Notes: a model not told the origin generated them from the letters alone. A stretch of 64,000 nucleotides of DNA from an uncultured Clostridia bacterium (GCA_947624165.1 CANQJC010000005.1:1-64000); one strand, 5' to 3'. Shown: positions 49,447 through 59,537, counted from the stretch's first letter. A program made the numbers and translations.

Positions 49447-50631
49447 ATGAAGAAATTCATTATCATAACGCTGTGCGCCGTCGTCGCCGTCGTTTCCGGC
49501 ATAGGCATACATTACGTGATGTCGCCTGTGGATACTCAGGCTCTTGAGTACGCCATACAGGAAAACTCGATAAACACGAACGGCTTTATTATCCGCGACG
49601 AGTGGGTAATGTACACGCGCAGCGCGGGAACGATCTACCACAGCGTGTCGGAAGGGGACCGCGTGGCAAAGGACAGCGTGATCGGCGCGCTCTTTTACGG
49701 GGACGTGCCGCTCGACAGCATAAAAGAGCTTGCCGTCGTGGACAGCAAGATCAAAAAGAACGTTTCTCAAGCGAATAACCTTTCGTCGGCGGCTCTTGAC
49801 TCCACAAATGTGGAAAACAATATCCGCGAACGCGAAAACCGCATAATCGCGGCTGCCGAAGACAACGATATACTTTCCGTTTCAAAATATAAAAACGATA
49901 TCAACAGTCTCCGCGCCGACAACTCTCTTTCGACGGACAGCTCCGTCGCCGAGCTTGAAGCTCAGCGCGAAAATATCCTCGCCGGCATAGGCGTGGCAAA
50001 GGAGGATATTGCCGCGAACATATCCGGCATTTTCACCACGTATTTCGACGGCTATGAGGAGCTTCTCACACCCGCCGGCATAGACAATTACGACGTGCCT
50101 TACTTCGAATCTCTTTCACAGTCCCCCAAGATCACGAAAATAAGCGAGAAAGCCGACGCGGGAGGAGCCGTGTGCAAGATAGTCAACAATCATGTCTGGT
50201 ACGTCATGACGGACATAAGCTCCGATATCGTCGGAGGACGCTCCGAAGGCGACAGCGTGAAGCTTCGCTTCAACAATATGTCCGCGGAGGAAGCGGACGG
50301 AGAAATTTACCGTATCAGCGACGAAAGTAACGGACGCGTCGTCGTCACGGTGAAATGCTCCAAATATATAGAGAATGTCTTTTCATACAGACTTGCCGAC
50401 GTGGACTTGATTTTTGAAAGTTACAGCGGCTATAAGATCCCGGTCTACGCCGTGCATACCGACGAGGACGGAAAGCAGAAGGTCATCGGCATAAAGAACG
50501 GCAGACAGTACGACTGCTACTGCGACCTGCTCTTCACAAACGCCGAAAGCGGCTACGCCATCGTCGAATCTTCGGAGGACGCGGCGAATAAACTGTCGCA
50601 GATGGAAAGAATTCTTGTAGGCGAAAGGTAA
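49447..50631 (+). CDS. HlyD-like periplasmic adaptor/membrane protein upstream of yggS-sepF
   Basis: N-terminal TM, coiled coil and lipoyl-like segments; genomic context with YggS, SepF, YlmH, DivIVA. Confidence 0.7.
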   Translation: MKKFIIITLCAVVAVVSGIGIHYVMSPVDTQALEYAIQENSINTNGFIIRDEWVMYTRSAGTIYHSVSEGDRVAKDSVIGALFYGDVPLDSIKELAVVDSKIKKNVSQANNLSSAALDSTNVENNIRERENRIIAAAEDNDILSVSKYKNDINSLRADNSLSTDSSVAELEAQRENILAGIGVAKEDIAANISGIFTTYFDGYEELLTPAGIDNYDVPYFESLSQSPKITKISEKADAGGAVCKIVNNHVWYVMTDISSDIVGGRSEGDSVKLRFNNMSAEEADGEIYRISDESNGRVVVTVKCSKYIENVFSYRLADVDLIFESYSGYKIPVYAVHTDEDGKQKVIGIKNGRQYDCYCDLLFTNAESGYAIVESSEDAANKLSQMERILVGER

Positions 50632-50642
50632 GGGTGTGTTTT

Positions 50643-51344
50643 ATGAGTGTGAATATAAAGGAAAATCTTGCCCGAGTGGAGGAGAAGATCACGGCGGCTG
50701 CGGAGCAAAGCGGCAGGACGCGCTCCGATATAACGTTTGTCGCTGTGACGAAAACTCATCCCTGCGATATGATCAACGAAGCCATCGCCCTCGGCGTGAC
50801 TGACATAGGAGAGAACAAGCCGCAGGAGGTACGCGACAAATTCCCGTACGTATCGCCCGTAAAGTGGCATCTTATCGGACATTTGCAGACCAACAAGGTG
50901 AAATATATAATAGACAAGGTCTGTCTGATCCATTCCGTAGATTCCGTCAAGCTCATGGACGAGATAGAGCGGCAGGCGTGCAAACACGGCATAGACATGG
51001 ATATACTCATTCAGGTCAACATTTCGGGCGAGGAATCAAAATCGGGCGTAGCTCCCGACGAATTGGAGCCGCTTCTGCTCCACGCCGCGGAATTGAGCCG
51101 CGTAAAGGTCAAAGGATTGATGACGATTGCTCCGAAAACCGACAATCCTGTTACAAATTCCGTACATTTTGACAACATGAGACGACTTTTTATTGACATA
51201 TCGCAAAAAAAATACTATAATGTTAATATGTCATACCTGTCAATGGGTATGAGCGGGGATTATGAAACTGCCATAAAACACGGTGCCAACATGGTACGCG
51301 TGGGTAGTGCCGTATTCGGCGAAAGAAATTATTCTCAAAAATAA
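50643..51344 (+). CDS. yggS: YggS family PLP homeostasis protein
   Basis: ITFVAVTKTHPCDMINEA; ENKPQEVRDKF; WHLIGHLQTNKVK; LSMGMSGDYETAI. Confidence 0.95.
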   Translation: MSVNIKENLARVEEKITAAAEQSGRTRSDITFVAVTKTHPCDMINEAIALGVTDIGENKPQEVRDKFPYVSPVKWHLIGHLQTNKVKYIIDKVCLIHSVDSVKLMDEIERQACKHGIDMDILIQVNISGEESKSGVAPDELEPLLLHAAELSRVKVKGLMTIAPKTDNPVTNSVHFDNMRRLFIDISQKKYYNVNMSYLSMGMSGDYETAIKHGANMVRVGSAVFGERNYSQK

Positions 51345-51365
51345 TACAGAAAGGGAATAGGGAAA

Positions 51366-51818
51366 ATGAGTATTTTCAGTGCAGTAAAGAACTTTATGGG
51401 TTTTGGCTCCGACGACGATTACTATGATGACGATTACTATGATGAGGAAGACGAGATCGAAGAGGAGGAACCGATGTCCAGACGCTCGTCGTTTTCGAGA
51501 AAAAGCTCGGCAAAAGTAGTTCCGATCAACCCCGGAGCTTCGTCCAGAATAAGAATAATGACGCCGGACGATTTTGAGGATTCCACGGGCATAGCCGATG
51601 AGATCAAAGGCGGCAGACTTGTCATCTTCAATGTCGGCGACCTTGACGCGTCCGACGCGCGCAGAGTTGTAGACTTTGTTTCGGGTGCCGCTTACGGCGT
51701 AAACGGAAATGTCAGACGCGTTTCCGGCGGTATATTTGTCGCCGCTCCCAGACATATCGACATAACGGGCGATAATTTAAAGGAGCATACGAGGAGTTCT
51801 TTTGACTGGAACGTTTAA
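51366..51818 (+). CDS. sepF: Cell division protein SepF
   Basis: N-terminal MSIFSAVKNFMGF amphipathic segment; IMTPDDFEDSTGIADEIKGGRLVIFNVGDLD. Confidence 0.93.
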   Translation: MSIFSAVKNFMGFGSDDDYYDDDYYDEEDEIEEEEPMSRRSSFSRKSSAKVVPINPGASSRIRIMTPDDFEDSTGIADEIKGGRLVIFNVGDLDASDARRVVDFVSGAAYGVNGNVRRVSGGIFVAAPRHIDITGDNLKEHTRSSFDWNV

Positions 51819-51860
51819 TTTGAAGGGTGGTAATACTTTTACCACCTTTTTGAATATGAG

Positions 51861-52616
51861 GTGAACATTACGGACGCGAAACTCTTAACGGCGAAAACGG
51901 AGGATTTGTTCGATCTCTGCGAGAAGTACGCCGAACCGAAGTTTTCACAATTTCTCGACGGCGGCGAGATAGCCGTCATAGAAGACGATTTCCGTATCCC
52001 TTACGGATTCAACACAATGTTTTTCGGAGGATACGAAAGAGCGGAACGAAAAATTTTCGGAGTATTTCCCGAATGGCAGCAAGCCCGCACGGAGGATTTT
52101 CCGCTGCTTGCGATTCGCTTCGAAGTCCCCAAATTCCGCCGTCTCACGCACCGCGACTATCTCGGCGCGCTCATGTCGCTCGGAATAGACCGTTCCAAAA
52201 CCGGCGATATTCTTGTCGACGAGGAGGGCGCGTACGTGTTCGCCGAAAGCGATATTGCGGAATATATCGCGCGCAGCGTGAATAAGATTTCCACGTCCGG
52301 CGTTAAGGGCAGGGTTATCGAACCCGCCGTCATTACCGTTCCGCCGCCCCGCACTGTCGAAAAAAAGTGCGTGTGCGCGTCGCTGCGTCTCGACGCCGTT
52401 CTGTCGGCTGCACTCGGCATTTCCCGCGCGGCAGCGGAAACGCTCATTCGCGGAGGTTCGGTCAAAGTAAATCACCGCGCCGCCTCGGACCGTTCCAAGC
52501 AGGTAAGCGAAAACGATTTACTTTCCGTACGCGGCAGCGGACGGTTTATTTTAAAAGAAACGGGGAATATTACCGGAAAAGGGAGACTACACATAACGGT
52601 GGAGAAATTTGTGTGA
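51861..52616 (+). CDS. ylmH: YlmH-like S4-domain RNA-binding protein (GTG start uncertain)
   Basis: GGYERAERKIFGVFP; DYLGALMSLGIDRSKTGDILV; C-terminal S4 domain. Confidence 0.92.
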   Translation: MNITDAKLLTAKTEDLFDLCEKYAEPKFSQFLDGGEIAVIEDDFRIPYGFNTMFFGGYERAERKIFGVFPEWQQARTEDFPLLAIRFEVPKFRRLTHRDYLGALMSLGIDRSKTGDILVDEEGAYVFAESDIAEYIARSVNKISTSGVKGRVIEPAVITVPPPRTVEKKCVCASLRLDAVLSAALGISRAAAETLIRGGSVKVNHRAASDRSKQVSENDLLSVRGSGRFILKETGNITGKGRLHITVEKFV

Positions 52617-52628
52617 GGAGGGAGTATT

Positions 52629-53069
52629 TTGCTAAGACCGATAGATATCCAAAACAAAGAATTTGAAAAGAAGATCAAGGGTTACAGCTGCGACGAGGTC
52701 GATGATTTTCTCGACGTCGTAATACAGGACTACGAGCTTTTGTGCAAGGAAAATCAAACGTTGAAAAACAAAATCGGACTTCTTACGGAGACCGTGGAAC
52801 GCTATAAGCAAATGGAAAACACGATGCGTAAATCCATGGACATGGCGCAGCAGGCGGCGGCTGATTCGCGCAAGAACGCGGAAGCCGAAGCGAACGCCAT
52901 AATCAACAAAGCCAAGCTTGACGCAAGCTATCTTGCCCGCCAAATCGACGACGAACACGTCAAACGCCATCAGGAAATGCTGTCTCTCAAGGACGAGATA
53001 AACAGCTACAAAACGCGTATGCGAACGTACTGCGCAAACATGCTGAAAATGCTTGACGATATGGAATAA
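52629..53069 (+). CDS. divIVA: DivIVA domain protein
   Basis: LRPIDIQNKEFEKKIKGYSCDEVDDFLDVVI; TTG start after gaggaggg. Confidence 0.93.
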   Translation: MLRPIDIQNKEFEKKIKGYSCDEVDDFLDVVIQDYELLCKENQTLKNKIGLLTETVERYKQMENTMRKSMDMAQQAAADSRKNAEAEANAIINKAKLDASYLARQIDDEHVKRHQEMLSLKDEINSYKTRMRTYCANMLKMLDDME

Positions 53070-53071
53070 AG

Positions 53072-53106
53072 AAAAAGTCTCTCTGACCGACAGAGAGACT
53101 TTTTTT
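53072..53106. terminator. Bidirectional terminator between divIVA and larC
   Basis: AAAAAGTCTCTCTG-accga-CAGAGAGACTTTTTTT. Confidence 0.82.
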
Positions 53107-54321
53107 CTATTCCGTTTTAATATCGGAAAGCGCGAGACCGTTTTCGCGGGCTATCTTCTCCAAATCATCGAACTCCGCTTTGCGCCGCACGACTCCGTAC
53201 CCGCGCGACTCCTTGACGCGCACGCTGCCGTAAGGCGTGTCTGCGGAAGTTTCGCTGCGCTCCAGCACATACCTCTGCGCCGTATGCTCGCGCACCCCGA
53301 TGGTGGTCGTATGCTTAAATATCAGCCGCAGCATTTCCTCGCGCTGCTCGGTACGGCATACGCACGTCAGTATAATTCCCGGTCTGTTTTTCTTCATGCC
53401 GACGGGCGTTGTAAACACATCGAGCGCGCCCGCGCCGATAAGCGTCGTAACGGCGAAGCCTATCGCTTCACCCGTCATATCGTCGAGATTGCAGCACAGC
53501 TCCGACACGTTTTCGCCGTCGTCCTCCGTTTCGCCGTACATGACGCGCAGATAATTTGCCGTTTCAAAATCCTTTGAACCCATTCCGTATCCGATTTTCG
53601 AAACGCGCATAACGGGCGGCGCGCAGAACTCCGACACGAAATGCTTCAATATTGCCGCGCCCGTCGGCGTACACAGCTCCTCCTCGACGCGCGCCGCGTA
53701 TGTCGGCACGCCCAGCAGTATATGCGCCGTGGCGGGGGCGGGTACGGGAAGAACGCCGTGCGCGCAGCGCACAAATCCGCTGCCCGTGTTTACTGCGGAC
53801 GCAAGTATTTTATCGGGATCCAGCTCGTTTATGAGCATACACGCGCCCACAACGTCGGCGACCGCGTCGGCGGTCCCGACTTCATGGAAGTGTATATCGC
53901 TCATCTCGCGTCCATGTACGTGCGCTTCCGCGCCGGCTATCAGAGAATACACGGCAAGCGCGTCGTCGCGCACCTTTTCGGGAACGGCGAGCCGAGATAT
54001 GATTTCCTCGATGTCGCGTATGCTCGTATGAGAATGACCGTGCTCATGCGAATGACCGTGTTCATGTGTATGACCGTGCTCGTGCGAATGACCGTGCTCG
54101 TGCATATGCTCGTCCTCGGTCACGCCCCCGACGACCACGTCCGTATGCGTGCCGGTAACGCCGTTTTTGACGGTTTTTTTCATTACGTATTTTATATTGG
54201 GTATGTTGAGCGCGTTCAGCTTTTCGATTTCCTTTTCAGGCTCCTGAAACAGCTCCAACAGTGCCGATATGATCATATCGCCCGCCGCGCCCATACCGCA
54301 TTCGAAATATAATGTTTTCAT
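53107..54321 (-). CDS. larC: Nickel pincer cofactor biosynthesis protein LarC, fused single ORF
   Basis: MKTLYFECGMGAAGDMIISALLEL; His-rich repeat; HFHEVGTADAVADVVGAC; CTPTGAAIL. Confidence 0.93.
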   Translation of the reverse strand: MKTLYFECGMGAAGDMIISALLELFQEPEKEIEKLNALNIPNIKYVMKKTVKNGVTGTHTDVVVGGVTEDEHMHEHGHSHEHGHTHEHGHSHEHGHSHTSIRDIEEIISRLAVPEKVRDDALAVYSLIAGAEAHVHGREMSDIHFHEVGTADAVADVVGACMLINELDPDKILASAVNTGSGFVRCAHGVLPVPAPATAHILLGVPTYAARVEEELCTPTGAAILKHFVSEFCAPPVMRVSKIGYGMGSKDFETANYLRVMYGETEDDGENVSELCCNLDDMTGEAIGFAVTTLIGAGALDVFTTPVGMKKNRPGIILTCVCRTEQREEMLRLIFKHTTTIGVREHTAQRYVLERSETSADTPYGSVRVKESRGYGVVRRKAEFDDLEKIARENGLALSDIKTE

Positions 54322-54392
54322 CACAATTTCCTCCCGTAACTCATCATAAATCAATTATACCCGAAACGCGCCGTTTTGTAAAGCTCGCAGTA

Positions 54393-54420
54393 AAAAAACC
54401 GCCCCGAAGGGCGGTTTTAA
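54393..54420 (-). terminator. Rho-independent terminator
   Basis: AAAACCGCCCcgaaGGGCGGTTTT. Confidence 0.75.
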
Positions 54421-54421
54421 A

Positions 54422-56341
54422 TCATTCATACATGATGTTTTCTCCCGAAATATGCGCGCGTACCGGCGTACCGTGACGCTTTTGGCCGTAAATATCGGTG
54501 ATTTCAAATTCGAACAGATAATCGCCGTTCGGCACGTTGCTTTCGCTCACGCCCGCGCGCAGCTTCATACCTGCGGGATCCGTCGCGTAGTCGTTTTTCT
54601 TATGCTCCTCGTCGTAGACGGCGAGCAGCGGAGCGATCCTGTCGAACGCGCCGAGCGGGTGGAGAGAGCTTGTGACCTTTCCGTTTTCGTCCGTGCCGGA
54701 CCACGCTCCGATAATGTCATAATCACCGCTTTGCGCGTCGCGTCTGACGCGTATACAGCTTTTTTCACCGTTGAGAATAACGGGTACGGAGTACACCGCA
54801 TAGTCGCCGTGATCCTTTACAAGCCGAATCGTTACGCATTTGCTGATAAGTCTGGGCAGCTTGCGCGAGAACACGTCCTTAAACACGCCGCCCTCCCAAT
54901 TCTGCTCGAGATCCTTGTGCGACGCGAGGAAAACGTATTCGCCCGACTTATCGTCCGCTTTATACACATTCACCGCCACGTCCTTTAAGACGCTCATGTC
55001 GCCCGTCACATTCAAGCCGTAGGAATTTGCGTCCAGAACAGTCATATACTGAAGCTGCTCCATCGCGACGTTGTACGACGTCCACGCCCACGAGGACGTG
55101 TAATCGGCTGTGTTCGACAGCGTGTCCTCGACGCTGCACGACGGACATATTTTACGCAGGAACTCCTTATAATTTACGCTCACTCCGTTGTCCATATACA
55201 TTTGCAGCTCGTCGTTGTCGGGCGATATGGGGTAGTACATGTTCAGCCCCGTGGAATCGTGCTGATTTGCCCCGCACACTCTGTAAACGACCGCGTCGTT
55301 CAGCGCGTCGACTACCGCGTCCGCGGTATTTCCCACGTAATCGTGTATTTTCATCGCCGTGTCGCCGAGGTCTATGAGGTTGGAATACCCCTCGTCCTCC
55401 GTCGCGCCGCCGTACATATGCGCGGACGAGACCGCGTTCGTCATGTTTATGTAATCCGACATTTGATTCGTGGACACGAGCATTTCTCCCGCCATACCGT
55501 CAAAAGCCTGGTTGAGCGTCGACACCTTCGACATATCCACGACCGACATGGCAGTTTCCGCGGCGGTGCCGTTTGCTTCGCTTCCGGCGTAATACAGATC
55601 GCATACGGCTTTGCATATGTCCGCTGTGTCAGAGGACGGGTTGTCGCATACATACTGTAAAACTCCCGCGTAATCGAACGTGTCCGAATCCTGGATACTC
55701 TGCGGGGCGACGAGGTATTTCGAACAGGTCGAGAGCGCGGCTGCCGTTTCTATGCCGCCCATGAGCGACGCGTCGAGACATACGATGTCGAAATGCTGTC
55801 CCGCCAGACTCATGGCGTATGATATCTCCTCAAGGTTGAGACTGTCCCCGTCAAAATTTTCGTCGCTTATCATACCGTCCATCGAACCGCCGCCCGCGCC
55901 GGAAAGTATCAGCATATAATTGTCGGATTTGTAATTTGACACGCCCCACGACAGGAAATCCGTGAGCGTTCTGTAATCGCCCATGTTCGCGGACATTGCC
56001 TGGTCCGCGAGATAAAGCGTGCCGTATCCGGCTTCGAAGCGTTGGTTATAATCGTTGTAAACGCCCTTTGTATTCCATTTCGCGCTGCCCCCGGTCTGCA
56101 CGACTACATTAACGTTTTCGGGATAATCGACGCTCATTATGCTTTCGAGCTTTGCCGACGCCGCGCCGTGCGCTGTTTCTTCGTTCCCGCCGCACATATA
56201 GACGAGAACGGTCCATGATTGACCTGTCGCGGCGGGTCTCGCGTGCTCGGCTCGGTCGTATATGACCTGACCGTTTCCGCATGAAGCGAGCGTAATTACC
56301 GCGATGAACGCGGCGATTATCGTTGCCGTTTTTTTCAACAT
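54422..56341 (-). CDS. Clostripain (C11)-family lipoprotein, predicted catalytically inactive
   Basis: Lipobox LASC; C11 scaffold WTVLVYMCGGNEE, SDNYMLILSGAGGGSMDG, FDIVCLDASLMGG. Confidence 0.85.
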   Translation of the reverse strand: MLKKTATIIAAFIAVITLASCGNGQVIYDRAEHARPAATGQSWTVLVYMCGGNEETAHGAASAKLESIMSVDYPENVNVVVQTGGSAKWNTKGVYNDYNQRFEAGYGTLYLADQAMSANMGDYRTLTDFLSWGVSNYKSDNYMLILSGAGGGSMDGMISDENFDGDSLNLEEISYAMSLAGQHFDIVCLDASLMGGIETAAALSTCSKYLVAPQSIQDSDTFDYAGVLQYVCDNPSSDTADICKAVCDLYYAGSEANGTAAETAMSVVDMSKVSTLNQAFDGMAGEMLVSTNQMSDYINMTNAVSSAHMYGGATEDEGYSNLIDLGDTAMKIHDYVGNTADAVVDALNDAVVYRVCGANQHDSTGLNMYYPISPDNDELQMYMDNGVSVNYKEFLRKICPSCSVEDTLSNTADYTSSWAWTSYNVAMEQLQYMTVLDANSYGLNVTGDMSVLKDVAVNVYKADDKSGEYVFLASHKDLEQNWEGGVFKDVFSRKLPRLISKCVTIRLVKDHGDYAVYSVPVILNGEKSCIRVRRDAQSGDYDIIGAWSGTDENGKVTSSLHPLGAFDRIAPLLAVYDEEHKKNDYATDPAGMKLRAGVSESNVPNGDYLFEFEITDIYGQKRHGTPVRAHISGENIMYE

Positions 56342-56423
56342 GGCAGTACCTCCGTTTTTCTTTTTAATATACCGTTATATATATAATCGGGGACGAATCC
56401 CCGCGGCTGACTTTCAAAAAACA

Positions 56424-56464
56424 GAAAAAGGTGCCGTATTGCTTACCAATACAACACCTTTTCT
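56424..56464 (-). terminator. Probable terminator
   Basis: AAGGTGTTGTATTGGTAAGCAATACGGCACCTTTTT on minus strand. Confidence 0.6.
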
Positions 56465-56481
56465 TTAAGACCTCTTGTAAA

Positions 56482-56652
56482 TTATGCCTGTGAAGGCGCG
56501 CCTACGGGACAAGTACCCGCGCAGGCTCCGCACTCGATGCAAGTGTTTGCGTCGATAACATACTTACCGTCGCCCTCGGTGATCGCGCCTACGGGACACT
56601 CAGCCGCGCAAGCACCGCACGAAATGCAGTCGTCTGAAATTGCGTATGCCAT
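56482..56652 (-). CDS. 2[4Fe-4S] ferredoxin, 56 aa (absent from supplied ORF track)
   Basis: MAYAISDDCISCGACAAECPVGAITEGDGKYVIDANTCIECGACAGTCPVGAPSQA read from minus strand. Confidence 0.93.
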   Translation of the reverse strand: MAYAISDDCISCGACAAECPVGAITEGDGKYVIDANTCIECGACAGTCPVGAPSQA

Positions 56653-56788
56653 TTCCAATACACCCCCTTAAATTCATTATGTTCTGTACATTTACTATTC
56701 TATTGTATCATGAAAACAACTATTCTTCAATAGTTTTTTCAATATTTTAATAGGCGTTGTTTGCCTTTTGGTAACAGAAATACCGCGC

Positions 56789-57616
56789 TCAGGCTTTTTT
56801 GCCGCGCGCCTTTGCCGGTTTGACCTGTGAAACGTCAAACTCCTTCATTGTCGTCTCGGTCTCGTCGTCGAATTTGACCTTCACCGTGCCTTTGAGCAGA
56901 CTGACATATTCGACCGTGCCGTTCCCGTCGGGAGTTTTCACAGCCGCGCCCTGCTTGGGTGCGTTTTTCAGAAGATTTTCATATACGTCCTGCTCGAATT
57001 TGAGACAGCACATCAGTCTGCCACAGGTGCCGGAGATTTTGGCGGGATTAAGGGAAAGCCCCTGCTCCTTCGCCATTTTGATCGAAACGGACGCGAATTC
57101 GCCCAAAAACTGGCTGCAGCATAACGGCCGCCCGCATATGCCTATGGAGCCGAGCGTTTTCGCTTCGTCGCGTACTCCTATCTGTCTCAGCTCGATCCTC
57201 GTTTTAAAAACGGTCGCGAGATCCTTCACAAGCTCTCGGAAATCCACTCTGCCGTCGGCTGTGAAATAGAAAAGTATTTTATTTCCGTCGAATGTGTATT
57301 CCACCTCGACAAGCTTCATTTCAAGCTTGTGCTTCTCGATTTTTTCAAGACATATTCTGTAAGCTTCTCTTTCAAGCTCCTTGTTCCTGTTATATCTCTG
57401 AGTATCCGCGTCGGTGGCGATACGTATGACCGCCTTAACGGGCTTACGGAACTGCTCGGAAGCGATTTCCCGTTTTCCCATTACCACCTCGCCGTATTCA
57501 ATGCCTCTTACCGTCTCGACTATTACATGATCGCCGCACGAAACATCGAAGTCCAGCGGGTCGAAAAAATATGTTTTTCCCGCGCTTTTGAAGCGCACAC
57601 CTATCACATTAAGCAT
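56789..57616 (-). CDS. ricT: PSP1-domain protein (RicT/YaaT)
   Basis: CGRPLCCSQFL, NPAKISGTCGRLMCCLKFE. Confidence 0.95.
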   Translation of the reverse strand: MLNVIGVRFKSAGKTYFFDPLDFDVSCGDHVIVETVRGIEYGEVVMGKREIASEQFRKPVKAVIRIATDADTQRYNRNKELEREAYRICLEKIEKHKLEMKLVEVEYTFDGNKILFYFTADGRVDFRELVKDLATVFKTRIELRQIGVRDEAKTLGSIGICGRPLCCSQFLGEFASVSIKMAKEQGLSLNPAKISGTCGRLMCCLKFEQDVYENLLKNAPKQGAAVKTPDGNGTVEYVSLLKGTVKVKFDDETETTMKEFDVSQVKPAKARGKKA

Positions 57617-57619
57617 ATG

Positions 57620-58102
57620 TCAAAACACCTCTTGCGCCGTCTGTTGCCCGCCTTGCCCCGCGCTCAGCGCGCGTGCCATTTCGGGCGACGGTTCGCAGAC
57701 AAGCAAATTGTCGTTTTTTCCTTTTTTATAAACTATGTACCAAACCCTGCGGTTTGAAAATACCGTGCATCGCATACGGTATACGTTTTTCGTCTTGAAG
57801 CCGGGCTTTTCCCGACCGATATACGATATGTCGCTCACGCGCGTTTCGACTTCCTTGCGGCGGTGTCCTATCGTGCGGGTTATCCTCAGCCGACCGCCCT
57901 TGAGCGAATACGTATACACCGCGCTGTACCGCGTGAGCGCGAAAAAGGCGAGCACGCAGAAAAAGAGAAGCGTTATGAGCGTTCCTATTATTTTGTACCG
58001 CGGCAGCGCGCTGATAATAACGTCGCCCGCGAGCAGCAGTATAATTGTCCACGCGCACGAGAAGAAAAATTCCCTCTTGCCGCCCGTTCTTATTTCTTCC
58101 AA
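57620..58102 (-). CDS. Two-TM membrane protein of unknown function
   Basis: Hydrophobic LLLAGDVIISALPRYKIIGTLITLLFFCVLAFFAL then soluble domain. Confidence 0.6.
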   Translation of the reverse strand: MEEIRTGGKREFFFSCAWTIILLLAGDVIISALPRYKIIGTLITLLFFCVLAFFALTRYSAVYTYSLKGGRLRITRTIGHRRKEVETRVSDISYIGREKPGFKTKNVYRMRCTVFSNRRVWYIVYKKGKNDNLLVCEPSPEMARALSAGQGGQQTAQEVF

Positions 58103-58160
58103 TACTCTGACTCCTTGATCCTTATCTTGATATTATAATATAAAATGTCCGAAATGTCAA

Positions 58161-59537
58161 CTATTTGCGCCTTAACATATTTATCATCTCGGAAACCGTG
58201 CGTATTCCGTAGGCTGCGAAGCCGTCCGGCGTACGAACTCCCTTGAGCGATCTCTTCGGTACGATCGCCGATTTAAAACCGAGCTTCGCGGCTTCGTTCA
58301 GCCTTTTCTCAAGCTGTGCCACGCCGCGCAGCTCGCCGCCCAGTCCGACCTCGCCGATAAACACCATGTCCGGCGGCAGAGGGACGTCCGCCTGACTTGC
58401 CGCTATCGCGGCGCAAATACCCAGATCCGCGGCGGTCTCGTCGATTTTCAGACCGCCCGCGACGTTCAGATACACGTCCGAATTGGACAAATTCATCTTC
58501 GCTCTCTTTTCAAGCACGGCTATGAGGAGAAGCAGCCGATACAGGTCGATACCGTGCGCCATACGCCTCGGATTACCGAAGCCTGTCGGAGTGACGAGCG
58601 ACTGTACCTCAGCCATAACGCCCCTGCTTCCTTCCATCGCGCATACTATCGCGCTGCCGGAAATATCGGTGTTTCTGCCTTCAAGCAGCATCATCGACGG
58701 ATTTTCCACTTCTCTTAGCCCCGTGTCGAGCATTTCAAAAACGCCTATCTCGTTCGTCGACCCGAATCGGTTCTTGACCGCTCTCAAAATCCTGAACGTA
58801 AGCTGTCTGTCGCCTTCGAAATACAGCACGCAGTCGACGATATGCTCCAGAACTCTCGGACCGGCTATCGCGCCCTCTTTCGTCACGTGACCCACGATAA
58901 ACATCGCCGTACCCGTCGATTTCGCGGTACGCATGAACGCGTTTGTCGCTTCGCGCACCTGCGGCACGCTTCCGGGCGCGGAGGATATATCCGCGCGGTT
59001 GATAGTCTGTATCGAGTCTATTATAACAATGTCGGGTTTAAGCTCGTTTATGCAGTCTATGATCGTTTCCGCGTCGGTCTCGCTCATGAGATACAGACCC
59101 TGCGCCGTAACGCCGAGCCGCTCCGCTCTGAGCTTTATCTGTCCCTCGCTCTCCTCGCCGGACACGTACAGAATTTTCTTGTCCTTGCCGATGTTCTGGC
59201 ATATTTGAAGCAGGAGCGTCGATTTTCCTATACCCGGGTCGCCGCCCACGAGTATGAGAGAACCCCGAACGATCCCCCCGCCGAGAACTCTGTCAAGCTC
59301 CTTAAGCCCCGTTTCGTACCGCGTTTCAAACCCGGGCTTAACGTCGCTTATTCGCTTCGGCGCGCGCGCCGCGCCGCTTGCCGCCGCCGATACCGCCCTG
59401 ACTGCGGACCCCTTTTTTTCCTCCGTGACAACGGTCTCCTCCATCGTGTTCCATGTTCCGCACGACGGACATTTGCCGAGCCATTTCGGCGAAGCGTAGC
59501 CGCATTCGCCGCATATATATGTCGTTTTCGTTTTCAT
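58161..59537 (-). CDS. radA: DNA repair protein RadA
   Basis: YICGECGYASPKWLGKCPSCGTWNT; GGDPGIGKSTLLLQ; KNRFGSTNEIGVFEM. Confidence 0.97.
   Translation of the reverse strand: MKTKTTYICGECGYASPKWLGKCPSCGTWNTMEETVVTEEKKGSAVRAVSAAASGAARAPKRISDVKPGFETRYETGLKELDRVLGGGIVRGSLILVGGDPGIGKSTLLLQICQNIGKDKKILYVSGEESEGQIKLRAERLGVTAQGLYLMSETDAETIIDCINELKPDIVIIDSIQTINRADISSAPGSVPQVREATNAFMRTAKSTGTAMFIVGHVTKEGAIAGPRVLEHIVDCVLYFEGDRQLTFRILRAVKNRFGSTNEIGVFEMLDTGLREVENPSMMLLEGRNTDISGSAIVCAMEGSRGVMAEVQSLVTPTGFGNPRRMAHGIDLYRLLLLIAVLEKRAKMNLSNSDVYLNVAGGLKIDETAADLGICAAIAASQADVPLPPDMVFIGEVGLGGELRGVAQLEKRLNEAAKLGFKSAIVPKRSLKGVRTPDGFAAYGIRTVSEMINMLRRK

Noticed and set aside
54030-54115. Possible CRISPR-like or satellite repeat
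   Set aside because: Short period repeat in frame encoding the His-rich LarC segment.
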